Shown here: one piece after another, positions 1 to 10,168 of the stretch | Layout: every line of letters starts with the position of its first letter | Numbering within the stretch: the first letter of the stretch is position 1 | Source: CBFGTJ01 sp965651815 | GTDB lineage: Bacteria; Actinomycetota; Acidimicrobiia; Acidimicrobiales; Microtrichaceae | DNA length: 52,728 nucleotides | Direction: 5' to 3' | Assembly: GCA_965651815.1 (NCBI GenBank) | Contig: CBFGTJ010000002.1 | Coordinates: 1 to 52,728 of the forward strand | Position numbers and translations under genes: made by a program | Notes under the pieces: model-generated | The model's database searches: none | Told to the model about the DNA's origin: nothing | What the model saw: the letters and a program-made list of their open reading frames with translations, nothing else

Positions 1-2387
<2,387 letters not shown>

Positions 2388-2405
2388 CCCTGCGTGACCG
2401 CTGAC

Positions 2406-2424
2406 GGGCCCGCCCTGCGGGCCC
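2406..2424. terminator. Hairpin between convergent gcvP and gcvT
   Basis: Arms GGGCCCG (2406-2412) and CGGGCCC (2418-2424) with a 5-base loop lie between the two convergent stop codons. There is no T-tract, so a bidirectional GC-rich terminator is inferred from position and symmetry only. Confidence 0.45.
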
Positions 2425-2438
2425 CCCGGCCGCTCCGC

Positions 2439-3518
2439 TCACGCCCTCCCGGAGCGGACGAACGGCAGCTCGACGCAGCGTGCGGGCACCTGGGTGCCGC
2501 GCACGTCGATCGTCAGCTCGTCGCCGGGGGTCACCTCCGGTGGCAGCAGCGCGAGCGCGATCCCGCACTGGAGCGTGGGCGAGAAGTTGCCCGAGCTGAG
2601 CCGGCCGATCTCGACGCCGTCGCGCAGCACCGGCTGGCCGGCGCGGGGCGGGCGGCGCCCCTCGGTGCGCAACCCGCGCAGCGCCCTGGTCCCGCCCTGC
2701 TCCCGGCGGCGCTCGAGCGCCGCGCGGCCACGGAAGTCGCCCTTGTCCCAGCTGACGACCCAACCGAGCCCGGCGTCCAGCGGCGTGATGCCCGCGCCGA
2801 GCTCGTTGCCGTGCAGCGGCAGCCCCGCCTCGAGCCGCAGGGTGTCGCGGGCACCGAGGCCCGCGGGGGTCGCCCCCGCCGAGGTGAGCGCGTTCCAGAA
2901 CGACTCGGCGACGGCCACCGGGACGGCGCACTCGACGCCGTCCTCACCGGTGTAGCCGGTGCCGGCGACGAGGCACTCGACCCCCTCGTAGGTGAACGGC
3001 TGCAGGCGGAACCGGGCGACGCCCTCGGCCCCGGGCGCCACCTGGCGAACGACCTCGCGCGCCCGTGGCCCCTGCACGGCCAGCAGCGCGCGGGTGGACG
3101 TCGTGTCCTCGACCTGCAGCTCGTCGTCACCGGCGGCGGCGTGCAGCGCGTCGAGCACGTCGTCGGTGTTCGAGGCGTTGGGCATGACGTCGAAGACGTC
3201 GTCCTCGACCCACCACACGATGATGTCGTCGAGCACCGAGGCGTCGTCCTCGTCGAGCAGGTGGGTGTACTGGGCCCGCCCCGGCTCGATCTTGGCCAGG
3301 TCGTTGGTCAGGGCGCGCTGCAGCGCGCCGAAGGCTCCGGGCCCCGAGACCCGCACGGTGCCGAGGTGGCTGGCGTCGAACACGGCCACGCCCTCGCGGC
3401 ACGCACGGTGCTCCTCGACGGTGCCCGTCGGGTACGCGAGGGGCATCTCCCAGCCCCCGAAGGGGACCATCTTGGCCCCGAGGGCGCGGTGGACCGCATC
3501 CAGCGGCGAGTGGCGCAC
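2439..3518 (-). CDS. gcvT: Aminomethyltransferase, glycine cleavage T-protein
   Basis: T-protein, which releases ammonia from aminomethyl-lipoyl-GcvH and makes 5,10-methylene-THF. It has 359 residues, the usual family length. The N-terminal MVPFGGWEMP segment (residues 17-26), the Asp pair near residues 97-98 where the family's catalytic Asp lies, and TGYTGEDGVE further on are typical. The GTG start at 3518 is fixed by the in-frame TAG stop of the upstream MerR gene 6 bases before it, so the two are co-transcribed and probably coupled. gcvT lies beside the garA/MerR block, convergent with gcvP, putting P, T and H in one locus; lipoamide dehydrogenase is not in the window. Confidence 0.95.
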   Translation of the reverse strand: MRHSPLDAVHRALGAKMVPFGGWEMPLAYPTGTVEEHRACREGVAVFDASHLGTVRVSGPGAFGALQRALTNDLAKIEPGRAQYTHLLDEDDASVLDDIIVWWVEDDVFDVMPNASNTDDVLDALHAAAGDDELQVEDTTSTRALLAVQGPRAREVVRQVAPGAEGVARFRLQPFTYEGVECLVAGTGYTGEDGVECAVPVAVAESFWNALTSAGATPAGLGARDTLRLEAGLPLHGNELGAGITPLDAGLGWVVSWDKGDFRGRAALERRREQGGTRALRGLRTEGRRPPRAGQPVLRDGVEIGRLSSGNFSPTLQCGIALALLPPEVTPGDELTIDVRGTQVPARCVELPFVRSGRA

Positions 3519-3524
3519 CTCGGC

Positions 3525-4052
3525 CTACAGCGCGGTGCCGGTCGACGAGGCGTCGGTGCGGACCGCCGGTTCGCCGTCGATGGCCTCCGCTGGCGGCACC
3601 GAGGGCCGCAGCTCGAGGATCTTCGCGTCGACCTCGTCCTTCACGGAGTCCAGCGGCAGCACGTTGAGCACGCCCTGGCCCTTCTTCACCACGTCGATCA
3701 GCTCGCCGTCGGAGCGGACGAGGACGGCGGTGGTGCCGTCGAGGATGAGGTTCGCCGAGGAGATGTCCTCCCCCAGCTGCTCCCGCAGGTAGGTGAACGC
3801 CTGGCGGACCGACTCGAGCTTGAGCCCGGCGTCGAGCAGGGTCTTGATGACCTTCAGCTCGAGCAGGTCGCGGTAGGAGTACAGGCGACGGGAGCCGCTG
3901 CCGCGGGCCTCGGCGAGGGACGGCCGCACGAGGTCGGTGCGGGCCCAGTAGTCGAGCTGGCGGTAGGAGATCCCCACCACCTCGGCGGCCTTTCGGCCGC
4001 TGTAGCCCTGCTCTGGCGTCGTGCTGGAAGCGGAAGTGGTCGCGTCGGTCAT
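3525..4052 (-). CDS. MerR-family regulator (Rv1830-like)
   Basis: 175-residue DNA-binding regulator. A MerR winged helix-turn-helix begins around residues 17-60 (GYSGRKAAEVVGISYRQLDY, then GSRRLYSYRDL). It is followed by an alpha-helical segment and a compact C-terminal domain with no cysteine-rich metal site. The ATG at 4052 is preceded by AGGAG at 4058-4062, which decides against longer in-frame starts. Gene order with the DUF151 gene, the second MerR, garA and gcvH matches M. tuberculosis Rv1826-Rv1830. Immediate coupling to gcvT suggests it controls glycine cleavage (inference). A small dyad lies about 45 bases upstream. Confidence 0.88.
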   Translation of the reverse strand: MTDATTSASSTTPEQGYSGRKAAEVVGISYRQLDYWARTDLVRPSLAEARGSGSRRLYSYRDLLELKVIKTLLDAGLKLESVRQAFTYLREQLGEDISSANLILDGTTAVLVRSDGELIDVVKKGQGVLNVLPLDSVKDEVDAKILELRPSVPPAEAIDGEPAVRTDASSTGTAL

Positions 4053-4096
4053 GGTCGCTCCTGGGTTTCGCGGCCACAGCCGCCGCGAAGTTGCAC

Positions 4097-4112
4097 CGGG
4101 GAAATTACCCCG
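4097..4112. promoter_or_regulatory. Candidate dyad operator upstream of MerR-gcvT
   Basis: CGGGG (4097-4101) and CCCCG (4108-4112) flank an AT-rich 6-base centre, unusual in this GC-rich DNA. It lies in the leader of the MerR-gcvT unit. MerR proteins bind dyads in promoter spacers, so autoregulation is possible. No matching -35/-10 pair was identified with confidence. Confidence 0.3.
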
Positions 4113-4202
4113 TGGTGACCAGTATGCGATGGATCCGCCGTTCGTGCACGACCTCACTCCCAGACGGTCGCCACGGGAGCCCCGGAAGGCCCACGGGCGG
4201 GC

Positions 4203-4703
4203 TCAGGAGGCGAAGTCGTCGGGGCTGACCTGGTCGATGAACTGGCGGAACTCCTCGACGACCGCCTCGGGCGACTCCTCCGGCAGCTCGTCCTCCTCCG
4301 ACTCCTCGACGAAGCCGGCCTCGTCGAGCACGCTGTCGGTCGCGAAGATCGGGCACCCCACCCGGACGGCCAGGGCCACCGCGTCGGACGGTCGGGCCGA
4401 GACGCGGTGCTCACCGTCGGCGGTGCGCAGGTGCAGCTCGGCGTAGTAGGTCGTGTCCCGCAGCTCGGTGAGCACGATGCGCTCGAGCTGCGCGCCGAGC
4501 TCGTCGAGCACGTCGCAGAACAGGTCGTGGGTGAGCGGGCGAGGGGTCTCGACCTCCTCGAGCGCGAACGCGATCGCGGTGGCCTCGGGTCCGCCGATGA
4601 AGATCGACAACTGCCGCCGGCGCCCCTGCAGCTCGCGCAGCACCACGACCGGGGTGTTGCTCGGCAACTCGACGCGGACGGCGACCAGCTCGAGTTCGAT
4701 CAC
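4203..4703 (-). CDS. DUF151 / bifunctional nuclease family protein (Rv1829-like)
   Basis: 166-residue single-domain protein of the DUF151 family, related to plant bifunctional nucleases. Recognisable segments are VVVLRELQGRRRQLSIFIG near the N terminus, GGPEATAIAFAL, and SARPSDAVALAVR in the middle. The C terminus is acidic (about residues 130-166). The role in bacteria is unclear and nuclease activity is not shown for close relatives. The GTG at 4703 is chosen because TATGCT lies exactly 6 bases upstream and no Shine-Dalgarno is visible, suggesting a leaderless transcript. The context is the conserved garA-MerR-DUF151-MerR block. Confidence 0.88.
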   Translation of the reverse strand: MIELELVAVRVELPSNTPVVVLRELQGRRRQLSIFIGGPEATAIAFALEEVETPRPLTHDLFCDVLDELGAQLERIVLTELRDTTYYAELHLRTADGEHRVSARPSDAVALAVRVGCPIFATDSVLDEAGFVEESEEDELPEESPEAVVEEFRQFIDQVSPDDFAS

Positions 4704-4709
4704 CGCCCG

Positions 4710-4715
4710 AGCATA
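4710..4715 (-). promoter_or_regulatory. -10 hexamer TATGCT, leaderless start of DUF151 gene
   Basis: TATGCT on the minus strand ends 6 bases before the GTG at 4703, so the transcript would begin at or next to the start codon. The -35 region is weak. Confidence 0.55.
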
Positions 4716-4767
4716 ACGCTCCACCCCCGGAGAGGTCCGAGCGCGCGGGGCGTTCGGCGCTGCGGGC

Positions 4768-5946
4768 TCAGCGGCCGAAGTTGGGCCCCAGCCGGCGCCG
4801 CAGGAGCACGGCGTGGAGCTCGGCTCCCATGTCCTGCAGCTCCTCGGCGCGGGCGATCGCCTGCTCCCTGGCGGCCGGGTTCCGCTGCTTGAGCAGGGGC
4901 ACGACCAGCTGCTCCACGAAGCCCGCCTCGCGCTCCGCCGCGACCTTGTACATGCGCAGGTGCCGGGCGCCGACGCCCAGCTCGGCGTAGCGGGCGGCGA
5001 TCTTCGCGACCTCGAGCGCGTCGCCGTCGTACTGGGGGTCGCCACCGAGCACCGACGGTTCGACCAGGCCGTACTCCTCGAGGTCGGCCAGCAGCTCGGG
5101 GGCGATGCCCGCCGCCTCGCACAGCTCGGCCCGGTTCATCCGGACATCCTCCCTGCGCCGGCGGCCCTTGCCACGTCGCGTCGCGGGTTCGGCCGCCGCC
5201 TCCGCCTCCTCCGGGCCGCCCTCGGACGCCTCGTCCTCGGCACGGGCCGGCTGGGGGCGGCGCGACCGTGGGTCCTCCTGGAGGGCGGCGACCACGTCGG
5301 CCGGCGTCGCGTAGCGCTGGCGCCGCTGCTCGGCCGTCTCCCCCGCGCCGGCACTGCCGGCGCGTTCCCCCGCTACCGCCTCCTCCTCGGGGCGACCCGC
5401 GGACGGGGTCGGCGCCGAGCTGCGCTGGGAGCGGGGCGTGCGCCGCGCCGAGGACGCGACCGCGGGGTGTGCGGGCGACCGCTGCGCGGCCCCCTCACCG
5501 CCGTCGTCGTCCTCCTCCGCGTGGTCCTCCTCGGCGTCCTCGCCGGCGTCGGCGGCGCCGCCGGCGTCGGTGACGTCGATCGTGCGGGACGCCCCGGGCT
5601 CGCCCTCCTCGGGCTGCTCCTCCGAGGTGCCCGACGCCGGTCCGGTGGCGGCGGACGACCACAGCGTCGGCTGCCCCTCGGGGGACACGTCCACGCCCTG
5701 GTCGAGCATCTTGCGGATGACCTTGAGCGGGAGGAAGTGGTCGCGCTGCTGGCGCAGGATCCAGCGGAGCCGCTCGATGTCGGAGTCGTAGAACTTCCGG
5801 TAGCCCGCGGCGGTGCGCTCCGGGGCGATCAGGCCCTGGCTCTCGAGGAACCGGATCTTGGAGATCGTGACGTCGGGGAAGTCCTCCTGGACGAGCGAGA
5901 GGACCTCACCGATGGACAGGTGTCCGACGCCGGCCCCGCCGCTCAC
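4768..5946 (-). CDS. MerR-family regulator with long disordered linker (Rv1828-like)
   Basis: 392 residues. The N-terminal MerR winged helix is clear (about residues 8-80: LSIGEVLSLVQEDFPDVTIS, then GYRKFYDSDIERLRWIL). About 170 residues rich in Ala, Glu, Gly, Arg and Ser follow, with acidic runs and predicted disorder. A helical C-terminal domain (about 270-392) starts MNRAELCEAAGI and ends GPNFGR. The mycobacterial homologue is about 250 residues, so the linker accounts for most of the extra length. The GTG start overlaps the garA stop by 4 bases. It probably regulates this locus or cell-division genes; the target is not readable here. Confidence 0.88.
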   Translation of the reverse strand: MSGGAGVGHLSIGEVLSLVQEDFPDVTISKIRFLESQGLIAPERTAAGYRKFYDSDIERLRWILRQQRDHFLPLKVIRKMLDQGVDVSPEGQPTLWSSAATGPASGTSEEQPEEGEPGASRTIDVTDAGGAADAGEDAEEDHAEEDDDGGEGAAQRSPAHPAVASSARRTPRSQRSSAPTPSAGRPEEEAVAGERAGSAGAGETAEQRRQRYATPADVVAALQEDPRSRRPQPARAEDEASEGGPEEAEAAAEPATRRGKGRRRREDVRMNRAELCEAAGIAPELLADLEEYGLVEPSVLGGDPQYDGDALEVAKIAARYAELGVGARHLRMYKVAAEREAGFVEQLVVPLLKQRNPAAREQAIARAEELQDMGAELHAVLLRRRLGPNFGR

Positions 5947-6407
5947 GAGCCACCACCCAGCGTGCCGATCACGAACACGAGGCGGAACTTGCCGACCTGC
6001 ACCTGGGCGCCCTCCCGCAGGGGCGCCTCGTCGATGCGCTCGCCGTCCAGGTACGTGCCGTTGAGCGACCCGACGTCCGCCAGCCGGTACTGCCCGTCGG
6101 GCGAGCGGCGCACCTCGGCGTGGCGGCGGGAGACCGTGATGTCGTCGAGGAAGATCGTGCTCTCGGGGTGCCGGCCGATCGTCACGACGTCGTCGGCGAG
6201 CGCGAAGCGTGCGCCCGCGGTCCCGCCCCGGGTGACGATGAGCTGGCCCACCTCGCCCTCGCCCGGGACGTCGACGCCGACGACCGGGTACGCACCCGTG
6301 GCCACGTCCTCACCCTCGGGCAGCGCGGACCCGCACGCGGAGCAGAAGTTCGCTCCGGGTGCGTTCTGGGTGCCGCACACCCCGCACACGAGGCCGTCGT
6401 GCTCCAC
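5943..6407 (-). CDS. garA: GarA-like FHA protein with N-terminal zinc ribbon
   Basis: 154 residues. The FHA phospho-threonine-binding domain occupies about residues 60-145 with hallmark GRHPES, SRRHAE and SLNGTY. In mycobacteria and corynebacteria the orthologue (GarA/OdhI) is phosphorylated by Ser/Thr kinases and switches 2-oxoglutarate metabolism by binding 2-oxoglutarate dehydrogenase and glutamate enzymes. Here the N terminus is different: Cys8, Cys11, Cys22 and Cys25 form a zinc ribbon and no ETTS-type phospho-motif is visible. The start is GTG 6407, 9 bases after the gcvH stop; the 3' end overlaps the MerR gene by 4 bases. Confidence 0.9.
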   Translation of the reverse strand: MEHDGLVCGVCGTQNAPGANFCSACGSALPEGEDVATGAYPVVGVDVPGEGEVGQLIVTRGGTAGARFALADDVVTIGRHPESTIFLDDITVSRRHAEVRRSPDGQYRLADVGSLNGTYLDGERIDEAPLREGAQVQVGKFRLVFVIGTLGGGS

Positions 6408-6416
6408 GAGCCGCGC

Positions 6417-6797
6417 TCAGCCCTCGGTCAGGTCCCGGTACGCCGCTGCGTCGAGCAGCGAGTCCACCGAGGACGGGTCCGCCAGCTCGATCACCGCGAT
6501 CCACCCCGCCCCGTACGGGTCGGAGTTGACCAGCTCGGGGCTCGCCTCGAGCTCGGTGTTGACCTCGACGACGGTGCCCTCGACCGGCGCGTAGATCTCC
6601 GACACCGACTTGGTGGACTCGACCTCACCGAACGCGTCGCCCGGGTTGACCGTCCGGTCGAGCTCGGGGACCTGGACGAACACCACGTCGCCCAGCGCGT
6701 CCTGTGCGTAGTCCGTGATCCCGATGCGGGCCCGGTCACCCTCGAGTCGCACCCATTCGTGGTCCGAGGAGTAACGGAGGTCGTCAGGCACGTTCAT
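6417..6797 (-). CDS. gcvH: Glycine cleavage system H-protein
   Basis: Lipoyl carrier of the glycine cleavage system, 126 residues. The lipoylation site is Lys63 in ESTKSVSE. The DHEWVRLEG start and GDVVFVQVPELD segment are typical. ATG 6797 is chosen over an upstream in-frame start because homologues begin here and TAGCGT lies 7 bases upstream. It is first gene of a run with garA, MerR and perhaps the DUF151 gene, tying glycine cleavage to the GarA nitrogen/carbon switch. Confidence 0.95.
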   Translation of the reverse strand: MNVPDDLRYSSDHEWVRLEGDRARIGITDYAQDALGDVVFVQVPELDRTVNPGDAFGEVESTKSVSEIYAPVEGTVVEVNTELEASPELVNSDPYGAGWIAVIELADPSSVDSLLDAAAYRDLTEG

Positions 6798-6804
6798 GCC
6801 GCGA

Positions 6805-6810
6805 ACGCTA
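6805..6810 (-). promoter_or_regulatory. -10 hexamer TAGCGT for gcvH
   Basis: Minus-strand TAGCGT, 7 bases before the gcvH ATG, with no Shine-Dalgarno between; fits a leaderless transcript for gcvH-garA-MerR. Confidence 0.5.
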
Positions 6811-6878
6811 CCTGACGCGGTGCGGGGCGCGAGCCGCCCCTCCGTCGGCCCCGGCGCCACGCCGACGGGCCGGGCCGG

Positions 6879-9365
6879 CTAGCGCAGCATCTGCCGGATC
6901 CGGCGGCCGTACTCCTGCGCGAGGGTGCGTGCGTCACCGGCGGTGTCGCCCTCCGCCCAGATGTGGGTGACCGGTTCCTCGGGGTCCGGCAGCACGAGCA
7001 CCCAGCCGGCGTCGTGGTGCACCTTGACCCCGTCGATGAGGTCGACGTCCCGCCCGTGGGTCTGCTCCACGAGGGTGCGCATGACCGTGCCCTTCTGCTC
7101 CCAGGGCGTCACGACCTCCTCGTGGACCATGTGCACGGTCGGGGTCGCGTCGACGACCTCGGAGAGGCGGGCGCCCCTCGTGGCGAGCAGGTCCAGCATC
7201 TTCAGCAGCCCCGCCGCGGCGTCGAAGGCCGGGAGGAAGCCGGGCAGGATGACCCCGCCCTCGGTGTTGGCGGCGAAGCCGACCTTGGGGTCGTCCGCCT
7301 CCTCCATCAGCGCCGCGGAGGACGTCTTGGTCCAGCGCACCTGGTAGCCGCGGGAGCGCACGATCTCCTCGGCGACGCGGCTGACCGTCACCGGCAGGGC
7401 CACCGTGTCGCCCACCAGCCGGTCGCAGACGAGGTCGAGGAACGAGAACAGCATCTGGTCGAACCCGAGCACGCGGCCCCGGTCGTCCACGAGGGTGAGC
7501 TGCTCGCCCGAGGGGTCCAGCACCGCACCCAGGTCCGCGCCCGACGCCCGGACGAGGTCGGCGACGCCCGCGGCGAGCTGGTCGCGGTCGTAGCCGAGGA
7601 TGCCCCGGGTCGAGGCGAACGGGTTGACCGCCAGCACCTCCGCCCCGAGCTTCGACAGGACGTTCGGCATGACGAAGCTCGTCGAGCCGTACGCGTAGTC
7701 GATGACGACCTTGAACCCGCGCTCGGCGATGCCGCGCACGTCGATGGTCTGCTCGAGCGCCACCGCGTACTGCTCGAGCGCCCGGGGCACGAGGTCGATG
7801 TCGCCGATGTCGGCGGCGCTCACGCGCCGGAAGTCCTCACGGCCGAACAGGCGCTCGATCTTGCGCTGCTGGTCCTCGAGCAGGTCGGCCCCGTCGCCGT
7901 CCATGAAGCGGATGACGACCGTGTCGGGGTCGTCCGGGCTGAGCCGCAGCGTCACGCCGGCGGAGACCACCGTGGAGCGGCAGTGGAAGCGGGTCAGCGG
8001 CACGCTCGCGACCTCGAGGTCCATCACGTTGATACCGCCGGCGTTGAGCCCCGACATCATCGCCCGCTTCAGCATCCGGGCCGCCCGGCTCGAGTCGCGG
8101 GAGACGACCACCGTCGCCCCCTTCTTGAGCGACGTCGCGAAGGCGAGCGCGACCTTGGCGGCGAACTCGGGGGTCGCGTCCACGTTCGCGAGGCCCGACA
8201 CGCCGCCCCGACCGAACAGGCTGCGTGCCCCCCGGGACTCCCAGATGAGGGAGGAGTTGACGACGGCGCCCGCCTCGATCGTCTTGAACGGGTACACCTT
8301 GACGTCGCTGGAGAGCACCGCGTTCTCGCCGACGAACACCTCGTCGCCGAGCACCACGCCCTCCTCGCAGCGCACGTTGCGCCGCAGGTCCGAGGCCCGG
8401 CCGACCACCGTGCCACGGAGGCGGGAGCCCTCCCCCAGGTAGGCGTTGTCGTGCACGACCGTGCGCTCCAGCTCGCAGTCGCGCCGCATCCGCACGCCGG
8501 TGCCGACGACCACGTACTCGCCGAGGCAGACCCCGGCGTCGACGTAGCAGTTGTCCCCGATCACCGCGGGGCCGTTGAGCACCGCGTCGGGGCTGATCTC
8601 GGTCCCCTCCCCGACGTAGATGCCCGGGGACAGCTCGAAGCCCGGGATCGACACCTGGACCCGGTGGTCGAGGATGTCCTTGTGGGCGCGCACGTACGCG
8701 TCCAGCGTGCCGACGTCCTCCCAGTAGCCCTCGGCGACCGACCCGACGATCCGCTCCCCCGCCTCGAGCAGGACGGGGAACACGTCCCCGGAGAAGTCGA
8801 CGGGCTCGTCCGGGGCGATCCAGTCGAAGATGCTCGGCTCCAGCACGTAGATGCCGGAGTTGATCGTGTCGGAGAACACCTGGCCCCAGGTGGGCTTCTC
8901 GAGGAACCGCTCGATGGAGCCGTCCTCGTTCGCGATGACGATCCCGTACTCGAGCGGGTTCTCGACGCGCACCAGCCCGATCGTGGCGAGCGCCTCCTTG
9001 GCACGGTGCTCCTCGATCAGGGCGCCCAGGTCGATGTCGGTGAGGACGTCGCCGGAGATGACCAGGAACGTGTCGTCGAGGTGCTCCCGGGCGTTGCGGA
9101 CCGAGCCCGCGGTGCCCAGCGGGGTCTCCTCGGCGGCGTAGACGATCCGGACCCCGAACTCGGAGCCGTCCCCGAAGTGGTTGCGGATGGCGTTCGGCAT
9201 GAACGCCACGGTCACCACGATGTCGGTGATCCCGTGCGACCGGAGCAGGTCGACGATGTGCTCCATCATCGGCCGGTTCACCAGCGGCAGCATGGGCTTG
9301 GGCGCGTTCGAGGTGAGCGGCCGCAGCCGGGTTCCCTCGCCGCCCGCCATGATCACTGCCTTCAC
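6879..9365 (-). CDS. Mannose-1-phosphate guanylyltransferase-like protein fused to a degenerate phosphohexomutase domain
   Basis: 828 residues in three parts. Residues 1-235 are an NTP-sugar nucleotidyltransferase with the intact signature VKAVIMAGGEGTRLRPLT and SGDVLTDID. About 245-375 is a left-handed beta-helix of hexapeptide repeats. About 385-828 is a phosphohexomutase fold. In the last part the phosphoserine loop (normally TASHNP) reads SAGVTLRLSPDDP (468-480) and the metal loop (normally DGDGDR) reads LDPSGEQ (616-622), so mutase activity looks lost. Similar fusions occur in actinobacteria and cyanobacteria. It probably supplies GDP-mannose or another NDP-sugar for envelope glycans. 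GTG 9365 has GGGAAGG 7-13 bases upstream. Confidence 0.88.
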   Translation of the reverse strand: MKAVIMAGGEGTRLRPLTSNAPKPMLPLVNRPMMEHIVDLLRSHGITDIVVTVAFMPNAIRNHFGDGSEFGVRIVYAAEETPLGTAGSVRNAREHLDDTFLVISGDVLTDIDLGALIEEHRAKEALATIGLVRVENPLEYGIVIANEDGSIERFLEKPTWGQVFSDTINSGIYVLEPSIFDWIAPDEPVDFSGDVFPVLLEAGERIVGSVAEGYWEDVGTLDAYVRAHKDILDHRVQVSIPGFELSPGIYVGEGTEISPDAVLNGPAVIGDNCYVDAGVCLGEYVVVGTGVRMRRDCELERTVVHDNAYLGEGSRLRGTVVGRASDLRRNVRCEEGVVLGDEVFVGENAVLSSDVKVYPFKTIEAGAVVNSSLIWESRGARSLFGRGGVSGLANVDATPEFAAKVALAFATSLKKGATVVVSRDSSRAARMLKRAMMSGLNAGGINVMDLEVASVPLTRFHCRSTVVSAGVTLRLSPDDPDTVVIRFMDGDGADLLEDQQRKIERLFGREDFRRVSAADIGDIDLVPRALEQYAVALEQTIDVRGIAERGFKVVIDYAYGSTSFVMPNVLSKLGAEVLAVNPFASTRGILGYDRDQLAAGVADLVRASGADLGAVLDPSGEQLTLVDDRGRVLGFDQMLFSFLDLVCDRLVGDTVALPVTVSRVAEEIVRSRGYQVRWTKTSSAALMEEADDPKVGFAANTEGGVILPGFLPAFDAAAGLLKMLDLLATRGARLSEVVDATPTVHMVHEEVVTPWEQKGTVMRTLVEQTHGRDVDLIDGVKVHHDAGWVLVLPDPEEPVTHIWAEGDTAGDARTLAQEYGRRIRQMLR

Positions 9366-9467
9366 GTCGTCACCTTCCCTCGGTCGATCGAACGCTCGAC
9401 ATGCACCGCCAGTGCCCACGACGGCGCCGGCACGAACCTACCGCCCGGATCGGGAGCGGGAGGGAGG

Positions 9468-10127
9468 TCAGGCGCGCCCCTCCAGCGCACGCATCTGCCG
9501 GCCCTCACGGAGCGCGCGGACGCCCGCGGGCAGGTACCCGACGAACGCGATGAGGCTGAACACCAGCGCCGGCAGGCCCGAGAGCCAGGCGACCGCGAGG
9601 AACACGTTCGACGCGGTGTCCGACAGACCCGGATCGGCCGAGGCCAGGAACGCCGGGAAGGCCATCATCATCCCGAAGGTGCCGGCCTTGCCGAACCAGC
9701 TGACGTCCATGCGCCGGGCGCCGAGCGCCACGGTCAGCACCACGAAGGTGGACAGCAGGACCTCGCGCACGACGACCACCCACGCGAACGGCATGAACCA
9801 CGAGACCTGCAGGTCGTCCAGCATGATCGCCGCGATGCCGACCACCATGAGCAACCGGTCGACGGTGGGGTCGAACATCTTGCCGAGGTTCGACACCTGG
9901 CCGAAGTGGCGCGCCACGTAGCCGTCGACCCAGTCGGTGGCGCCGAGCACCGCGAGCAGTGCCGCCGCCCAGAACCGGTCGTCCCGGCCGAACAGCAGCC
10001 ACAGGAACAGCGGGATGCAGAGCAGGCGCACGAGCGTGATCAGGTTGGGCGCGGTGAGGATGCGGTCCTCGCCGTCGGGGATCTCCTCTCCGGCGAGGCC
10101 ACGGGCGACGTGCGTCGGCTCGGTCAT
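9468..10127 (-). CDS. pgsA: CDP-alcohol phosphatidyltransferase (phosphatidylglycerophosphate synthase-like)
   Basis: 219-residue integral membrane enzyme. The family signature is complete: Asp65, Asp68, Gly69, Ala72, Arg73, Gly82, Asp86 and Asp90 fit D-x2-DG-x2-AR-x8-G-x3-D-x3-D, where the aspartates bind metal and CDP. About six hydrophobic segments follow. The likely reaction is CDP-diacylglycerol plus glycerol-3-phosphate to phosphatidylglycerophosphate, but other acceptors in this family cannot be excluded. It is divergent from the HIT gene, with TACGAT 9 bases before its ATG. Confidence 0.85.
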   Translation of the reverse strand: MTEPTHVARGLAGEEIPDGEDRILTAPNLITLVRLLCIPLFLWLLFGRDDRFWAAALLAVLGATDWVDGYVARHFGQVSNLGKMFDPTVDRLLMVVGIAAIMLDDLQVSWFMPFAWVVVVREVLLSTFVVLTVALGARRMDVSWFGKAGTFGMMMAFPAFLASADPGLSDTASNVFLAVAWLSGLPALVFSLIAFVGYLPAGVRALREGRQMRALEGRA

Positions 10128-10136
10128 CGGCGGCCC

Positions 10137-10142
10137 ATCGTA
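10137..10142 (-). promoter_or_regulatory. -10 hexamer TACGAT for pgsA
   Basis: Minus-strand TACGAT, 9 bases before the ATG at 10127, in the 41-base divergent gap shared with the HIT gene. Implies a leader of about 2 bases. Confidence 0.45.
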
Positions 10143-10156
10143 CGGTGGCCCGCTCC

Positions 10157-10162
10157 TACGCT
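10157..10162 (+). promoter_or_regulatory. -10 hexamer TACGCT for HIT gene
   Basis: TACGCT followed by exactly 6 bases and the ATG at 10169; transcription would start at the A of ATG. Confidence 0.5.
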
Positions 10163-10168
10163 GGGGGC

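Noticed and set aside
3519..4202. Glycine riboswitch upstream of gcvT
   Set aside because: gcvT starts 6 bases after the MerR stop, and the MerR leader (4053-4202) shows only a short AT-centred dyad, not the paired aptamers.
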